Shown here: one piece after another, positions 1 through 8,508 of the stretch
Position numbering within the stretch: position 1 is the stretch's first letter
Layout of the letters: every line of letters starts with the position of its first letter
Source: Trichococcus sp. K1Tr
GTDB lineage: Bacteria; Bacillota; Bacilli; Lactobacillales; Aerococcaceae
Assembly (NCBI RefSeq): GCF_028309625.1
Contig: NZ_JAQMHR010000005.1
Span: forward strand, 106,725 to 170,724
Direction: 5' to 3'
Length of the DNA stretch: 64,000 nucleotides
Made by a program: the position numbers and the translations under genes
The notes under the pieces: generated by a model
Told to the model about the DNA's origin: nothing
Seen by the model: only the letters and a program-made list of their open reading frames with translations
Databases searched by the model: none

Positions 1-42
1 CAACAAACGTAAACAAAGCTTAATTCAAAATTAAACTTATAG

Positions 43-73
43 GAACCTGGTCTTCGGATCGGGTTCTTTTTTT
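43..73 (+). terminator. Intrinsic terminator at left edge
   Basis: A 10-bp stem (43-52 with 57-66, two G-T wobbles) closes a TTCG tetraloop and is followed by seven T. It ends a plus-strand transcript whose gene lies left of the window. Confidence 0.85.
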
Positions 74-92
74 CGGTATTTTTTGTTGTCCC

Positions 93-224
93 AGCTCCGG
101 TTGGGACAACATTCACCGGAGGACCGACCGCAATCAGCCAAATGCTCTCCGGCCTGGCTGCGCTGGCCGGAGATCCGAACCCCTTCAGCAAGCTGTCCGC
201 CGATGAAGCAACTCCTCAACGGAG
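93..224. repeat. CTCCGG hairpin array 1
   Basis: Two clear units (CTCCGG...CCGGAGG near 95 and 143) and one degenerate unit ending CGGAG at 224 lie between the terminator at 43-73 and the terminator of the next gene. It belongs to the hairpin family seen at twelve places in the window. Confidence 0.8.
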
Positions 225-235
225 AAACGCACACA

Positions 236-273
236 AAACAAGCATCCAGAAATCGAATTCTGGATGCTTGTTT
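236..273 (-). terminator. Bidirectional terminator
   Basis: A perfect 16-bp stem (236-251 with 258-273) with a 6-nt loop and T/A tracts on both sides lies just downstream of the minus-strand gene ending at 282. Confidence 0.85.
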
Positions 274-281
274 GTGTTCCA

Positions 282-884
282 TCAATATTTCTTCTTTGGA
301 TGGCGGTCGACGACTTCCGGATATTTTGCCAGGATCGCTTCGCCTTCCGGAGTGATGCGGTATCCCCTCAGCGGGAACTGGGAGGCGAGCTGTTCCTCGC
401 TCAATTCCTGTTTCGCGAGCTCCATCAATTCCGGCTTCTTCATCTTGGAATAGCCGGCCACTTCGTAGTGTTTCAGGATGGCTTTCAGGATGGCTGCGTT
501 CAGGTAATCCAGTGAATCGGTCGCCGACAGCTCCACCGCATAGCCTTTTTCGATCACCTCAGCCAACGCTTGAGGGCCGTTGATGCCGTAGTTGTATTCG
601 AAATATTTCGGATAGCCGCTCTCGTTCGTGAACGTGCCGAACTGGATGCGCCATAACAGGATCAGATGACCCGGCAAGATATCTTCCTCAAAACGGATCA
701 TGTTGCGTTTGGGGACGAGCTGTTCCGATCCGATCCGGACGGCGTTCAGCCAACCCTCCTTATCGCGTTTTTTGGAAATGTAAGGCACTTCCGGATAATC
801 CTGATAAAGCGCGAAAATATCCTGCACCGCTTGATCCTGCAAGTCCAAGTGGCTGTTTTGTTTTTCGATGTTGTTGGTATTCAT
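282..884 (-). CDS. Hypothetical protein with SAP-like C-terminal motif
   Basis: This is a 200-residue soluble protein that I cannot assign to a named family with certainty. Residues about 130-160 (LKHYEVAGYSKMKKPELMELAKQ) resemble a SAP helix-extension-helix motif, which usually binds nucleic acid; the C-terminus is basic (HPKKKY). There is no signal peptide or membrane segment. The start has a strong AACAGGAGGG ribosome site. It lies 28 bases after the ornithine cyclodeaminase-like gene on the same strand, so the two are probably one transcript ending at the hairpin at 236-273. A nucleic-acid role is inference from the motif only. Confidence 0.75.
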   Translation of the reverse strand: MNTNNIEKQNSHLDLQDQAVQDIFALYQDYPEVPYISKKRDKEGWLNAVRIGSEQLVPKRNMIRFEEDILPGHLILLWRIQFGTFTNESGYPKYFEYNYGINGPQALAEVIEKGYAVELSATDSLDYLNAAILKAILKHYEVAGYSKMKKPELMELAKQELSEEQLASQFPLRGYRITPEGEAILAKYPEVVDRHPKKKY

Positions 885-912
885 AAAAATCCCTCCTGTT
901 CGTTCCTACTTT

Positions 913-1917
913 TTATGCTTCAAAATCAAAGGCGTAGCCCATTCCTTTTTTGAGTGCTCTTTGGTAAACTTCTCCGGCTATCGCAACATCCATCGCTCCG
1001 GTGCCGATTGGGATGCAGATGGTGATGTCCTGCGAAAGGTCGCCGGCATCTTTCTTTCCGACCGCCAATTCGCCCAACGTCGCAAAAACATCTTTTTCGG
1101 ACAGCTTCCCTTCACCCGTCAGTTTCTTCAAAGCACCGCGATGGAGAGCCTGCTCCACATGGTCAACGATGATTTTGTCCGCCTTCAGGATGAGTGCATC
1201 CTCGATTTCCTGGAAAGATCCCATCGGAAAGATGATGGTGCCTTTTTTTATCCATTCCGCTTTAATGAGGGGAGTCTGCGCTGGTGTGACGGTGATGAGG
1301 ACCTCGGCCTGGCTGGCTTCCCGGGGATCGTCGACAATGCGGATGGCGCCTTTTACGTGTTGCTGCATTTTTTCGGCAAATGCTTCCGCTGTGCTGCGCC
1401 TGTGGTTCCAGACGATCAATTCGGTGATGTCGAACAGATCCGCGATTGCCCGGATATTGGTACTGGCTTGCATCCCGGCTCCGTAGAGGCCGATCGTGAC
1501 GGTCGGTTTCTTGAGCAAATACCGCAAAGCGTTTGCGGTCTGGGCCCCGGTGCGCATATTGGTGATATAAGCGCCTTCAAGGGCAGCGGTGAAAGTACCG
1601 AGATGCGGATTGATCAACAAAATCATCCCTGTGATATAAGGCAGTCCGGCAGCTTTGCGTTCGCCTAAAAATCCCCCGACCCATTTCAAGCCGGCGATAT
1701 CCTGCGAACCGATGTAGGCCGGCATTGCGTTCATGAACCCTTCGTACGGTGGGTAACCGCCAGTTTCACCCAGATCCAGCGTCAATTTTGTCGGGTTGAT
1801 GACTGTGCCGTCACCGAGGCCCTGAAATGTCTGATGCACGAGATTGTTGAAATCCGCAATGTCCAATAATTCCTTGATGGTGCTCTGATTGATCAGAAGC
1901 GTACTGCGATCTTCCAT
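913..1917 (-). CDS. Ornithine cyclodeaminase / mu-crystallin family protein
   Basis: This is an NAD(P)-dependent enzyme of the ornithine cyclodeaminase, alanine dehydrogenase and ketimine reductase family. A Rossmann motif GLYGAGMQA lies near residues 143-151, the substrate-site lysine in AGLKWVGGF near 78, and the conserved arginine in YITNMRTGA near 122. At 334 residues it is family length. The first ATG (1923) sits directly on the AAGGAG site; the second ATG, at 1917, is seven bases past it and is the likely start. Whether the substrate is ornithine or a cyclic ketimine cannot be read from the sequence. The SAP-like gene follows in the same direction. Confidence 0.88.
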   Translation of the reverse strand: MEDRSTLLINQSTIKELLDIADFNNLVHQTFQGLGDGTVINPTKLTLDLGETGGYPPYEGFMNAMPAYIGSQDIAGLKWVGGFLGERKAAGLPYITGMILLINPHLGTFTAALEGAYITNMRTGAQTANALRYLLKKPTVTIGLYGAGMQASTNIRAIADLFDITELIVWNHRRSTAEAFAEKMQQHVKGAIRIVDDPREASQAEVLITVTPAQTPLIKAEWIKKGTIIFPMGSFQEIEDALILKADKIIVDHVEQALHRGALKKLTGEGKLSEKDVFATLGELAVGKKDAGDLSQDITICIPIGTGAMDVAIAGEVYQRALKKGMGYAFDFEA

Positions 1918-2121
1918 GGCCATTCTCCTTTTGACGAGATGTGTTCAGAAGAATTGCTCTCTTCGAACAGTCACATAAAGTATAGCATTTTTCAGGGGAG
2001 AACAAAAAATCGCGAGCATCCAAATATCAAAAACTATCCACAAAATCGTATCAATTGGAATGCATTTTTCGTTGTTATATACTGAAACCATAAATGACAC
2101 AGGAATATGAGGTGGATGAAT

Positions 2122-2976
2122 ATGGAAAAGAAATCCGAACAGGCTAAGGTGAGGGAACCGGAACTGGTTTTCTATGCGGGTTCGACATTGCTGGAAGGGC
2201 CGCACTGGGACGCGGAGAACAGTTTGCTTTATTGCGTTTCAATCGAAAACAACATGATCTACGCCATCGACCCGGAAACAGGTGAGGTGAGAACCTACTT
2301 GACCGATGGGCCGGTCGGATGCGCCGTCATCGATCAGGAGGGAATGATTCTGGAAGCCGAAATAGGCGGTATTTTCCGGATCAATCCAAAGACGAAGGAA
2401 AAGAAACAGGTGACAAAAGCTCACGATGACGAACGGATGCGCTACAACGATGGGAAGTTGGATCCGAAAGGCCGACTGCTTGTCGGGACGATGAGCTATG
2501 AGGACACCTATGAAGGGGAAGCCGCTTTGTATGCCATCGGAAAGGACGGAACGGTCCGCACGGTTTTGGATGGCCTGACGTTGGCAAACGGGATGGGATG
2601 GTCACCGGATGGAAAGACGCTCTATTTCATCGACACGCCGACCAAGAAAGTGGGCCGCTATGCTTATGACACAAAAACGGGTGAAGCGAGTTTCGAGAAA
2701 TACATTGTCGAGATCACCGACGGCAGCAATCCGGACGGCATGTGTGTGGACCCGGAAGGCATGATCTGGGTGGCGCAATACGGCGGCGGCAAAGTCTGCA
2801 AATGGGACCCGGAGACCGGCAAGAAGCTGGAGGAAATCCGGATGCCGGTGAAGAATGCGACGTCCTGCTGCCTGGGCGGTAAGGATCTGGAGTATCTCTA
2901 CATCACGACCGCGAAGGACGGCGAGACGGAAGAGGAACTGGCGGGTGGCTTGTTCCGCGTCAAGCTGGGTAAATAA
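2122..2976 (+). CDS. SMP-30/gluconolactonase/LRE family protein
   Basis: This is a six-bladed beta-propeller of the SMP-30/gluconolactonase family, metal-dependent lactonases that open sugar lactones. Family signatures are visible: LLEGPHWD near the N-terminus, RYNDGKLDPKGRLLVGTM, TLANGMGWSPDGKTLYFIDT and GSNPDGMCVDPEGMIWVAQYGGGKV, which supply the usual Glu, Asn and Asp metal ligands. It is cytoplasmic, with no signal peptide. GAGGTGG at 2109-2115 is placed for the ATG at 2122 and not for the upstream in-frame ATGs at 2107 and 2116. It is a single-gene transcript ended by a very strong terminator. The exact lactone is unknown. Confidence 0.87.
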   Translation: MEKKSEQAKVREPELVFYAGSTLLEGPHWDAENSLLYCVSIENNMIYAIDPETGEVRTYLTDGPVGCAVIDQEGMILEAEIGGIFRINPKTKEKKQVTKAHDDERMRYNDGKLDPKGRLLVGTMSYEDTYEGEAALYAIGKDGTVRTVLDGLTLANGMGWSPDGKTLYFIDTPTKKVGRYAYDTKTGEASFEKYIVEITDGSNPDGMCVDPEGMIWVAQYGGGKVCKWDPETGKKLEEIRMPVKNATSCCLGGKDLEYLYITTAKDGETEEELAGGLFRVKLGK

Positions 2977-2985
2977 ATACATTGA

Positions 2986-3030
2986 AAATTGCCCGTTCTC
3001 ACGATAAAGAGTGAGAACGGGCAATTTTTT
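2986..3030 (+). terminator. Strong intrinsic terminator
   Basis: A perfect 17-bp stem (2986-3002 with 3011-3027) is followed by a T tract and ends the SMP-30 gene. Confidence 0.95.
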
Positions 3031-3033
3031 ACG

Positions 3034-3061
3034 TTTGGATGCTTTTTTCCTCTGGTATAAT
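3034..3061 (+). promoter_or_regulatory. Promoter of the decarboxylase gene
   Basis: TATAAT at 3056-3061 with an extended TGG in front, and a weak TTTGGA at 3034-3039 spaced 16 bases. Confidence 0.7.
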
Positions 3062-3098
3062 GATAGTAGAACAATATCATCAGGAAAAGGACATACTT

Positions 3099-4571
3099 AT
3101 GGACAAACATACAACACAACCTTCTTTGTTGGACAGGCTGAAAGCACATGCGTCGTCCAACAGCATCCCGATGCACATGCCAGGGCATAAGCGGAACACT
3201 GCGCTGCTAGGCACGGATCTTCCTTACAACATCGACATCACGGAAATTGACGGCTTCGACAATCTGCACGGCGGGAGCGGCATCCTCAATGAATATATGG
3301 AAGAAATAGCAGACTTCTACGGCACCAAGCGCTCATTCTACCTAGTGAACGGCAGCACTTGCGGCATCCTTGCTGGGGTCCGCGCTGCTACCAAACGCGG
3401 CGGCAAGATTGCGGTCGCCCGGAATTGCCACAAATCCGTCTATCATGCCATCGAACTTTTCGGATTGGAGGCCGTCTATCTGATGCCGGAAATGGATGAA
3501 GCATTCGCCATCCACGGCGTCATCTCGACGGCAAGCATCGCCAATACGCTGAAAAAGCATCCGGATACGCAGCTGGTCATTCTGACATCGCCGACGTACG
3601 AAGGGGTGGTCAGCGACATCGCGGCGATTGCCGATATCTGTCATGCGCAAGGGATTCCGTTGCTGGTCGATGAGGCGCACGGCTCGCATTTCAATTATTC
3701 GCAACATTTTCCGGCCAGCGCGACAGCACTCGGCGCCGACATCGTGATCCAGAGTCTGCACAAGACGTTGCCTTCGTTGACGATGACGTCGTTGGCCCAT
3801 CTTACTAGCGACCTGATCAGACCCGAAGAACTGGCCCGGCAACTTGCCATCTTCGAAAGCAGTTCGCCCTCCTATGTGCTGATGGCTTCGATTGACCGCT
3901 GTTTCAGTTTGCTGCGGGATGAGGGAGATCAGCTATTCGAAGCCTACAATCAAAGGTTAACCGACTTCTCGGAAAAAATGGAGCAGCTCCAGCATCTGAA
4001 GGTGCTTTGCCATGGCAAAGACAGACTTGACGCTCACAAAACCTTTTTCGCCTTCGACAAAGGCAAAATTTTGATTTCGACGCAAGGAACCGGATTGACC
4101 GGACAGAAACTTTCCGAAATGTTGCGGAGCGAATACCATATCGAAATGGAGATGGCTTACGGCGATCATGCGTTGGCGATGACCAGCGTCTGCGATACAG
4201 ATGCCGCTATGGATGCTTTGGCCGATGCGCTGTTGGCCATCGACGGCACGCTCGACTCTAAGTCTGGAGGGCACACACTGTACAACGGAACGTTGCTTTT
4301 CTCCTTACCCGAAAAGCAATGCGAAATCTGGCAGGCCTTGGAATCGGAAAAAATAGATTGCCCGATTGAAAACGCGATAGGGCAAACGGCAGCCGAATAC
4401 GTTTGGGCTTACCCGCCCGGAATTCCTTTGTTGGTGCCTGGGGAACGGATCAGTAACGGTTTTATCCGCCAAATCCATACGCTATTGGAAAAGGGGATAA
4501 AGGTCTACAGCGATGCCGAAGGGCTTCCGAAAAATATCCGAATTGTACATCACAAAATCCTTGCTCATTAA
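3099..4571 (+). CDS. Orn/Lys/Arg decarboxylase-like PLP enzyme (short form)
   Basis: This is a fold-type I PLP enzyme of the Orn/Lys/Arg decarboxylase group, about 490 residues, like the short Bacillus SpeA/YaaO type that lacks the N-terminal wing domain of E. coli enzymes. The motif MHMPGHKRN is near residue 25, DEAHGSHF near 191-198, and SLHK places the PLP lysine at 222. The family makes agmatine, cadaverine or putrescine; the substrate here is not resolved. AGGAAAAGGA upstream fixes the start at 3099; the earlier in-frame ATG at 3039 lies upstream of the -10 box and cannot be used from this promoter. Confidence 0.88.
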   Translation: MDKHTTQPSLLDRLKAHASSNSIPMHMPGHKRNTALLGTDLPYNIDITEIDGFDNLHGGSGILNEYMEEIADFYGTKRSFYLVNGSTCGILAGVRAATKRGGKIAVARNCHKSVYHAIELFGLEAVYLMPEMDEAFAIHGVISTASIANTLKKHPDTQLVILTSPTYEGVVSDIAAIADICHAQGIPLLVDEAHGSHFNYSQHFPASATALGADIVIQSLHKTLPSLTMTSLAHLTSDLIRPEELARQLAIFESSSPSYVLMASIDRCFSLLRDEGDQLFEAYNQRLTDFSEKMEQLQHLKVLCHGKDRLDAHKTFFAFDKGKILISTQGTGLTGQKLSEMLRSEYHIEMEMAYGDHALAMTSVCDTDAAMDALADALLAIDGTLDSKSGGHTLYNGTLLFSLPEKQCEIWQALESEKIDCPIENAIGQTAAEYVWAYPPGIPLLVPGERISNGFIRQIHTLLEKGIKVYSDAEGLPKNIRIVHHKILAH

Positions 4572-4680
4572 CTTACATTTTGATAGTTATTGGATGAATC
4601 ACGATTTTTATAAAAACGGTCACTATGCTGATAGGCCGGTAGATTGACGGACTAACAATTTGTTGGTAAAATAATTCACA

Positions 4681-4716
4681 AAGGGAGCATTTTTCTGTCA
4701 AGCAATATGCTCCCTT
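4681..4716 (+). promoter_or_regulatory. Leader hairpin upstream of the SCIFF gene
   Basis: A perfect 10-bp inverted repeat (4681-4690 with 4707-4716) lies 25 bases before the SCIFF start. It has no trailing T tract, so it looks like a structured 5' leader or operator and not a terminator. Confidence 0.5.
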
Positions 4717-4741
4717 AACCTATTTCAGAGGAGATGTCGTT

Positions 4742-4897
4742 ATGAAAAGAATCGTAACTTTAAGCACCCGCAACCTGAAGGATACTGCCAAACACGGCGG
4801 CTGCGGAGCATGCCAAACATCTTGCCAATCCGCATGCAAAACTTCTTGCGGAATCGCCAACCAAAGCTGTGTGAACCCTAGACAAGCAGCGAAGTAA
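4742..4897 (+). CDS. scfA: SCIFF six-cysteine RiPP precursor peptide
   Basis: This small gene encodes a 51-residue peptide, too short for usual gene calling. It carries the SCIFF signature: six cysteines in the core CGACQTSCQSACKTSC...QSC, after an N-terminal leader (MKRIVTLSTRNLKD). SCIFF peptides are ranthipeptide precursors in which a radical SAM enzyme forms Cys thioether cross-links. AGAGGAG lies ahead of the ATG. The maturase gene starts 70 bases downstream, behind a terminator-like hairpin. Family membership is clear from the sequence; the biological role of the mature peptide is not established. Confidence 0.93.
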   Translation: MKRIVTLSTRNLKDTAKHGGCGACQTSCQSACKTSCGIANQSCVNPRQAAK

Positions 4898-4906
4898 AAA
4901 AAGAGT

Positions 4907-4939
4907 CCGCCCGACTGATTCCAGTTGGGCGGCAATTTT
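4907..4939 (+). terminator. Intercistronic attenuator between peptide and maturase
   Basis: An 11-bp stem (4907-4917 with 4922-4932, one wobble) and an ATTC loop are followed by AATTTT. It would partly terminate, giving more peptide mRNA than maturase mRNA. Confidence 0.75.
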
Positions 4940-4967
4940 ATGGACAAAAAAGGAGTTTGAAACCGAA

Positions 4968-6371
4968 ATGATTCATCAATATAAACTGAACGGATACAAT
5001 ATCGTAATGGATACCTACAGCGGTGCCGTGCATGTCGTCGACGACCTTGCCTTCGATATCATCGCGCTGTACGAAGCGACGCCGGTAGAAGAGATCGTCA
5101 CGATGATGCTGGAACAATATGCGAACGACCCGGAAATCAACGAAACGGAAATCCGCGATACGCTGTCGGATGTCGAAGAATTGAAGTCAAATGGGGAATT
5201 GTTCACGGAAGACTTGTATCAAGACCTTTCCATCGATTTGAAGAACCGCCAAACATTCGTGAAGGCTCTTTGCCTGAACGTTGCGCATACTTGCAACCTG
5301 ACTTGCGATTACTGTTTTGCCAGCCAAGGCAAGTACAATGGCGACAGAGCGATCATGAAATTCGAAGTCGGCAAGCAAGCAATCGATTTCCTGCTTGAGA
5401 ATTCCGGTTTCCACCGTAATCTGGACGTCGACTTCTTCGGCGGCGAGCCGTTGATGGCTTGGCGCGTCGTCAAGCAGATCGTTGAGTACGCTCGCAGTAA
5501 AGAAGAGGAGTCCAACAAGACTTTCCGTTTCACTTTCACAACGAACGGGATGCTTTTGAACGACGAAATCAATGAGTTCCTGAACAAAGAAATGTACAAT
5601 GTCGTTTTGAGCTTGGACGGACGCAAGGAAGTCCATGACCGTCTGCGCCGTACTGTTAACGGAAAAGGCAGCTATGACTATATTTTGCCGAAATTCCAGA
5701 AATTCGTGGAAGGGCGCGGCGACAAGGAATACTACGTCCGCGGCACTTACACAGGCAATAACGTCGATTTCACAAACGATATTTTCCACGTCGCTAATCT
5801 TGGCTTCGACAAACTGTCGATGGAACCAGTCATCTGCGATCCATCCGAACCTTACGCTTTGACGGAGGAACATCTTCCGGCACTGTACAGACAGTATGAA
5901 ATCTTGGCGGAGGAAATGCTGAAGCGCGGCGAAGAGGGCAACGACTTCACTTTTTACCACTACATGCTGGACCTTTCCGAAGGCCCGTGCATCCAGAAAC
6001 GCATCTCCGGCTGCGGATCAGGAACGGAATACATGGCTGTCACTCCTTGGGGCGAAATATTCCCTTGCCACCAATTCGTGGGTGATGAAGAATTCAGCCT
6101 GGGCAATATCTGGGATGGCGTAACCAAACCGGAACTGCAATGCCAGTTCAAGGAAGTCAACTGCTATTCCAAGCCGGAATGCCAGGATTGCTGGGCTAAA
6201 TTGTACTGCAGCGGCGGCTGCCCTGCAAACTCGCTGCATGCAACCGGATCCTTGAAAGGCAATTATGAATTCAGCTGCGACCTGTTCCGCAAACGCGTGG
6301 AATGCTCGATGATGGTGAAAGTCGCGGAATCGATCCGCGAAATGGAAGCCGAAGCGATGGTAGCTGAGTAA
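4968..6371 (+). CDS. scfB: Radical SAM/SPASM SCIFF peptide maturase
   Basis: This 467-residue enzyme is the thioether-forming SCIFF maturase. An N-terminal RRE-like region (residues 1-90) should bind the precursor leader. The radical SAM motif CNLTCDYC places cluster cysteines at 109, 113 and 116. The C-terminal SPASM region has CGSGTEYMAVTPWGEIFPCHQF and then CYSKPECQDCWAKLYCSGGC, rich in ligands for auxiliary Fe-S clusters. The AAAGGAG site precedes the ATG. It is cotranscribed with the peptide by partial read-through. Dependence on Fe-S clusters fits a genome with the SUF system seen at 19.5 kb. Confidence 0.95.
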   Translation: MIHQYKLNGYNIVMDTYSGAVHVVDDLAFDIIALYEATPVEEIVTMMLEQYANDPEINETEIRDTLSDVEELKSNGELFTEDLYQDLSIDLKNRQTFVKALCLNVAHTCNLTCDYCFASQGKYNGDRAIMKFEVGKQAIDFLLENSGFHRNLDVDFFGGEPLMAWRVVKQIVEYARSKEEESNKTFRFTFTTNGMLLNDEINEFLNKEMYNVVLSLDGRKEVHDRLRRTVNGKGSYDYILPKFQKFVEGRGDKEYYVRGTYTGNNVDFTNDIFHVANLGFDKLSMEPVICDPSEPYALTEEHLPALYRQYEILAEEMLKRGEEGNDFTFYHYMLDLSEGPCIQKRISGCGSGTEYMAVTPWGEIFPCHQFVGDEEFSLGNIWDGVTKPELQCQFKEVNCYSKPECQDCWAKLYCSGGCPANSLHATGSLKGNYEFSCDLFRKRVECSMMVKVAESIREMEAEAMVAE

Positions 6372-6394
6372 GAAGATAACGAGTTATTATGAGA

Positions 6395-6434
6395 GAAGTG
6401 CGCGCCGGATTGCTGTCGGTGCGTGCTTCTTTTT
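6395..6434 (+). terminator. Terminator after the maturase gene
   Basis: A 13-bp stem with three wobbles (6395-6407 with 6417-6429) is followed by five T. Confidence 0.75.
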
Positions 6435-6459
6435 GTTGTGGTGATGGGCGGGCGGCTGC

Positions 6460-6590
6460 TCCTCCGGCCAAGGCAGTCTTGGCCGGAGGACAGAACATGA
6501 TGTCACCCGCATCTCCGGGGAAGCCACCCTCCCCGGAGGAGAAAGCCAAATGTCAGCCGTACCTCCGGCGAGGCCGGCTCTCGCCGGAGC
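6460..6590. repeat. CTCCGG hairpin array 2
   Basis: Three units: CTCCGGCCAAGG...CTTGGCCGGAG, CTCCGGGGAAG...CCCCGGAG and CTCCGGCGAGG...CGCCGGAG. The inner stem bases differ between units but stay complementary within each. Confidence 0.85.
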
Positions 6591-6650
6591 AAGCCCTCAG
6601 AATGCGGGCCGGATCCCCGGCCAAAAACCAAAAGCCTAAACCCGACAGAA

Positions 6651-6680
6651 AAAACCGCACAATCGCCCGATTGTGCGGTT
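6651..6680 (-). terminator. Terminator of patA
   Basis: A perfect stem (6653-6665 with 6668-6680); read on the minus strand it is followed by a run of T, so it ends the minus-strand aminotransferase gene. Confidence 0.9.
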
Positions 6681-6694
6681 AAACATTTATTCAC

Positions 6695-7861
6695 TTATTT
6701 CGCATTCAGTTCATCCAGAAATGCAACAATCCGTCGGCAGCCTTCAACGACGTTCTCGTCGCTGGCGGCGTAGCTCATGCGGAAATAGCCGACTCCGGAT
6801 TCGCCGAAAGCCGAACCAGGGATGACACCAACGCCGGCTTTGCGTGCCAAGTCGATGCAGAAATTCCAGTCATCGTTGCCGTACTGCTCCGGAATGCGCG
6901 GGAACAGGTAGAAGGCGCCGTCCGGATTGTTCATCTTCAGCCCGGCAGCAGTCAGACCTTCCAGCAGGATGTCCCTGCGCTTGAGGTAGGCAGCTTTCAT
7001 CGTGGCAGTCGCTTCATCACCGTCGCGGAACGCAACTCCGGCTGCGGTCTGTGCAGGCGTGGAGCCGCAAGTGACCAGGCTTTGGTGATATTTCAAAATT
7101 TCGCGGATCAAGTCCGCTTGGGCAGCGACAAAGCCGACGCGCCAGCCGGTCATCGCGTAGCTTTTCGAAGTGCCGTTGATGACGATGGACTGCTCAGGGA
7201 TGTACTTGGCGATTGAGGTATGGCTGCCGTCGTAGGTCAGTTCGCTGTAGATCTCATCGCTAAGCACGAAAACATCATATTTCCTGATGACTTCGGCCAA
7301 CGCTTCGACTTCCGCCTGCGTGTAAGTAGCGCCGGTCGGGTTGTTCGGATAGGTAAGCACGACCATCTTCGTTTCCGGATTCGCATCCAACGCCGCCGTC
7401 AGGTCCTCCGGCGTGATCAGGAAGCCCGTCTCGGATGTGTCGATCTTGACGCTCTGTCCGCCTGCCAAATGCGTGACGTATTCATACTGCGGGAAGGCCG
7501 GCGATTGGATGATCACTTTGTCGCCCGGATTCATCAGCGCGAACATCGAGGCGGTGATCGCTTCCGTCGCGCCGACAGTCAGGATGATGTCGGTATCCGC
7601 GTTGTAATGCAGTCCGTATTTCCGCTCCATGAATTTTGCGATTTCTCTGCGGGTCTCTAGAACGCCGGCGGAAGGGGCGTAGTGGGTTTGATTCTGTTTC
7701 AGCGCCTCTTCGGCCGCCGCCTTGATGAATTCCGGCGTATCGAAATCGGGCTCCCCCATCGTGAAACGGATCAGGTCCTTCACATCGCTGATGGCGGCAT
7801 CGAAGTTACGGATGGGCGATCCTTTCAGTTGCTTCACAAAACGGTTCGTTTCTCTGCTCAT
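6695..7861 (-). CDS. patA: PLP aminotransferase, probable N-acetyl-LL-diaminopimelate aminotransferase
   Basis: This is a class I/II aminotransferase of 388 residues. It has YPNNPTGATY, LSDEIYSELTY, and NGTSKSYAMTGWRVGF with the PLP lysine in SKS. The sequence is close to the Bacillus PatA type that makes N-acetyl-LL-diaminopimelate. Context supports this: divergent to it are dapH and the N-acetyl-DAP deacetylase, the steps before and after. A CTCCGGAGGAG ribosome site sits at the start. No lysine riboswitch is visible on its own side. An aromatic or general aminotransferase role is the alternative. Confidence 0.87.
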   Translation of the reverse strand: MSRETNRFVKQLKGSPIRNFDAAISDVKDLIRFTMGEPDFDTPEFIKAAAEEALKQNQTHYAPSAGVLETRREIAKFMERKYGLHYNADTDIILTVGATEAITASMFALMNPGDKVIIQSPAFPQYEYVTHLAGGQSVKIDTSETGFLITPEDLTAALDANPETKMVVLTYPNNPTGATYTQAEVEALAEVIRKYDVFVLSDEIYSELTYDGSHTSIAKYIPEQSIVINGTSKSYAMTGWRVGFVAAQADLIREILKYHQSLVTCGSTPAQTAAGVAFRDGDEATATMKAAYLKRRDILLEGLTAAGLKMNNPDGAFYLFPRIPEQYGNDDWNFCIDLARKAGVGVIPGSAFGESGVGYFRMSYAASDENVVEGCRRIVAFLDELNAK

Positions 7862-8153
7862 AATTTATCTCCTCCGGATGAAATATCCTTAATCAATGTA
7901 TAGTCGAACGTGCGCCAGCCGATTGCTGACGTCCAATATCATGAAAATAACATAACACGATTGCAGGCGTATTTCTATGCAAAGTTGCACACACTTGGAT
8001 GAAAATTAGAAAACCGCGAGTTTGATGAGCGTTTTCACATAGGAGTGGCCGATCCTTCCCGCCACTTTCCGATCCGGAGGTCAGCTTAATCCATTATGCG
8101 CAACCCCGAAACACTTAAAAACCAAGCGGAATCCAGCTTCTGCCCCGAATCGG

Positions 8154-8182
8154 TTGACAGTTTTGCCGGATAAGTGTACGAT
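8154..8182 (+). promoter_or_regulatory. Promoter P1 of the dap operon
   Basis: TTGACA (8154-8159) and TACGAT (8177-8182) are separated by exactly 17 bases and lie just upstream of the riboswitch. Confidence 0.85.
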
Positions 8183-8204
8183 TAGAAAAATAAATGAATC
8201 GCCA

Positions 8205-8350
8205 AGCAAAAAGAGGTCGCGTCTGGTCAAGAGTACCGCAAGGGAAAGGGACGGTCGCCGAAGCATGCAGATGCTGGACCCAGGTTGAACAAATGTGGGG
8301 CTGTTCCATTGTCGTTGCCCGATGACAATGGATTGCGCTTTAGCTTGGTT
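8205..8350 (+). ncRNA. Lysine riboswitch (L box) aptamer
   Basis: The conserved L-box core is present in order: AGAGGTCGCG at 8212-8221, TCAAGAGTA, GGGAAAGGGA, GTCGCCGAAG, then ATGCTGGACC, GGTTGAACAAATG, GGGCTGT and a closing arm near 8335. It lies between a strong promoter and a terminator ahead of dapH, so lysine should shut off the DAP branch by premature termination. Confidence 0.93.
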
Positions 8351-8369
8351 GGGCGAATGCAGGTCTCCG

Positions 8370-8403
8370 TAGCCGTAAGCACTCGCTTACCGCTATTTTT
8401 TTT
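8370..8403 (+). terminator. Riboswitch expression-platform terminator
   Basis: An 11-bp stem with one C-C mismatch (8370-8380 with 8385-8395) and eight T follow the L-box aptamer. Confidence 0.88.
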
Positions 8404-8455
8404 GCATTTCAGGAACAAACGGCCGTCCGCCGCATAGGGCAAACACAGGCTGGCA

Positions 8456-8464
8456 TGCTATAAT
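8456..8464 (+). promoter_or_regulatory. Possible second promoter P2 of dapH
   Basis: An extended -10 element, TGC followed by TATAAT at 8459-8464, lies downstream of the riboswitch terminator and 45 bases before dapH. No good -35 is visible. Confidence 0.5.
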
Positions 8465-8508
8465 GGGCATGTTGGAACAGAAAAAAATGATCGGGAGGAA
8501 ACATCAAA

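Noticed and set aside
4681-4716. Terminator of the decarboxylase gene
   Set aside because: The stem has no T tract on either strand and lies close to the SCIFF start, so I list it as a leader hairpin.
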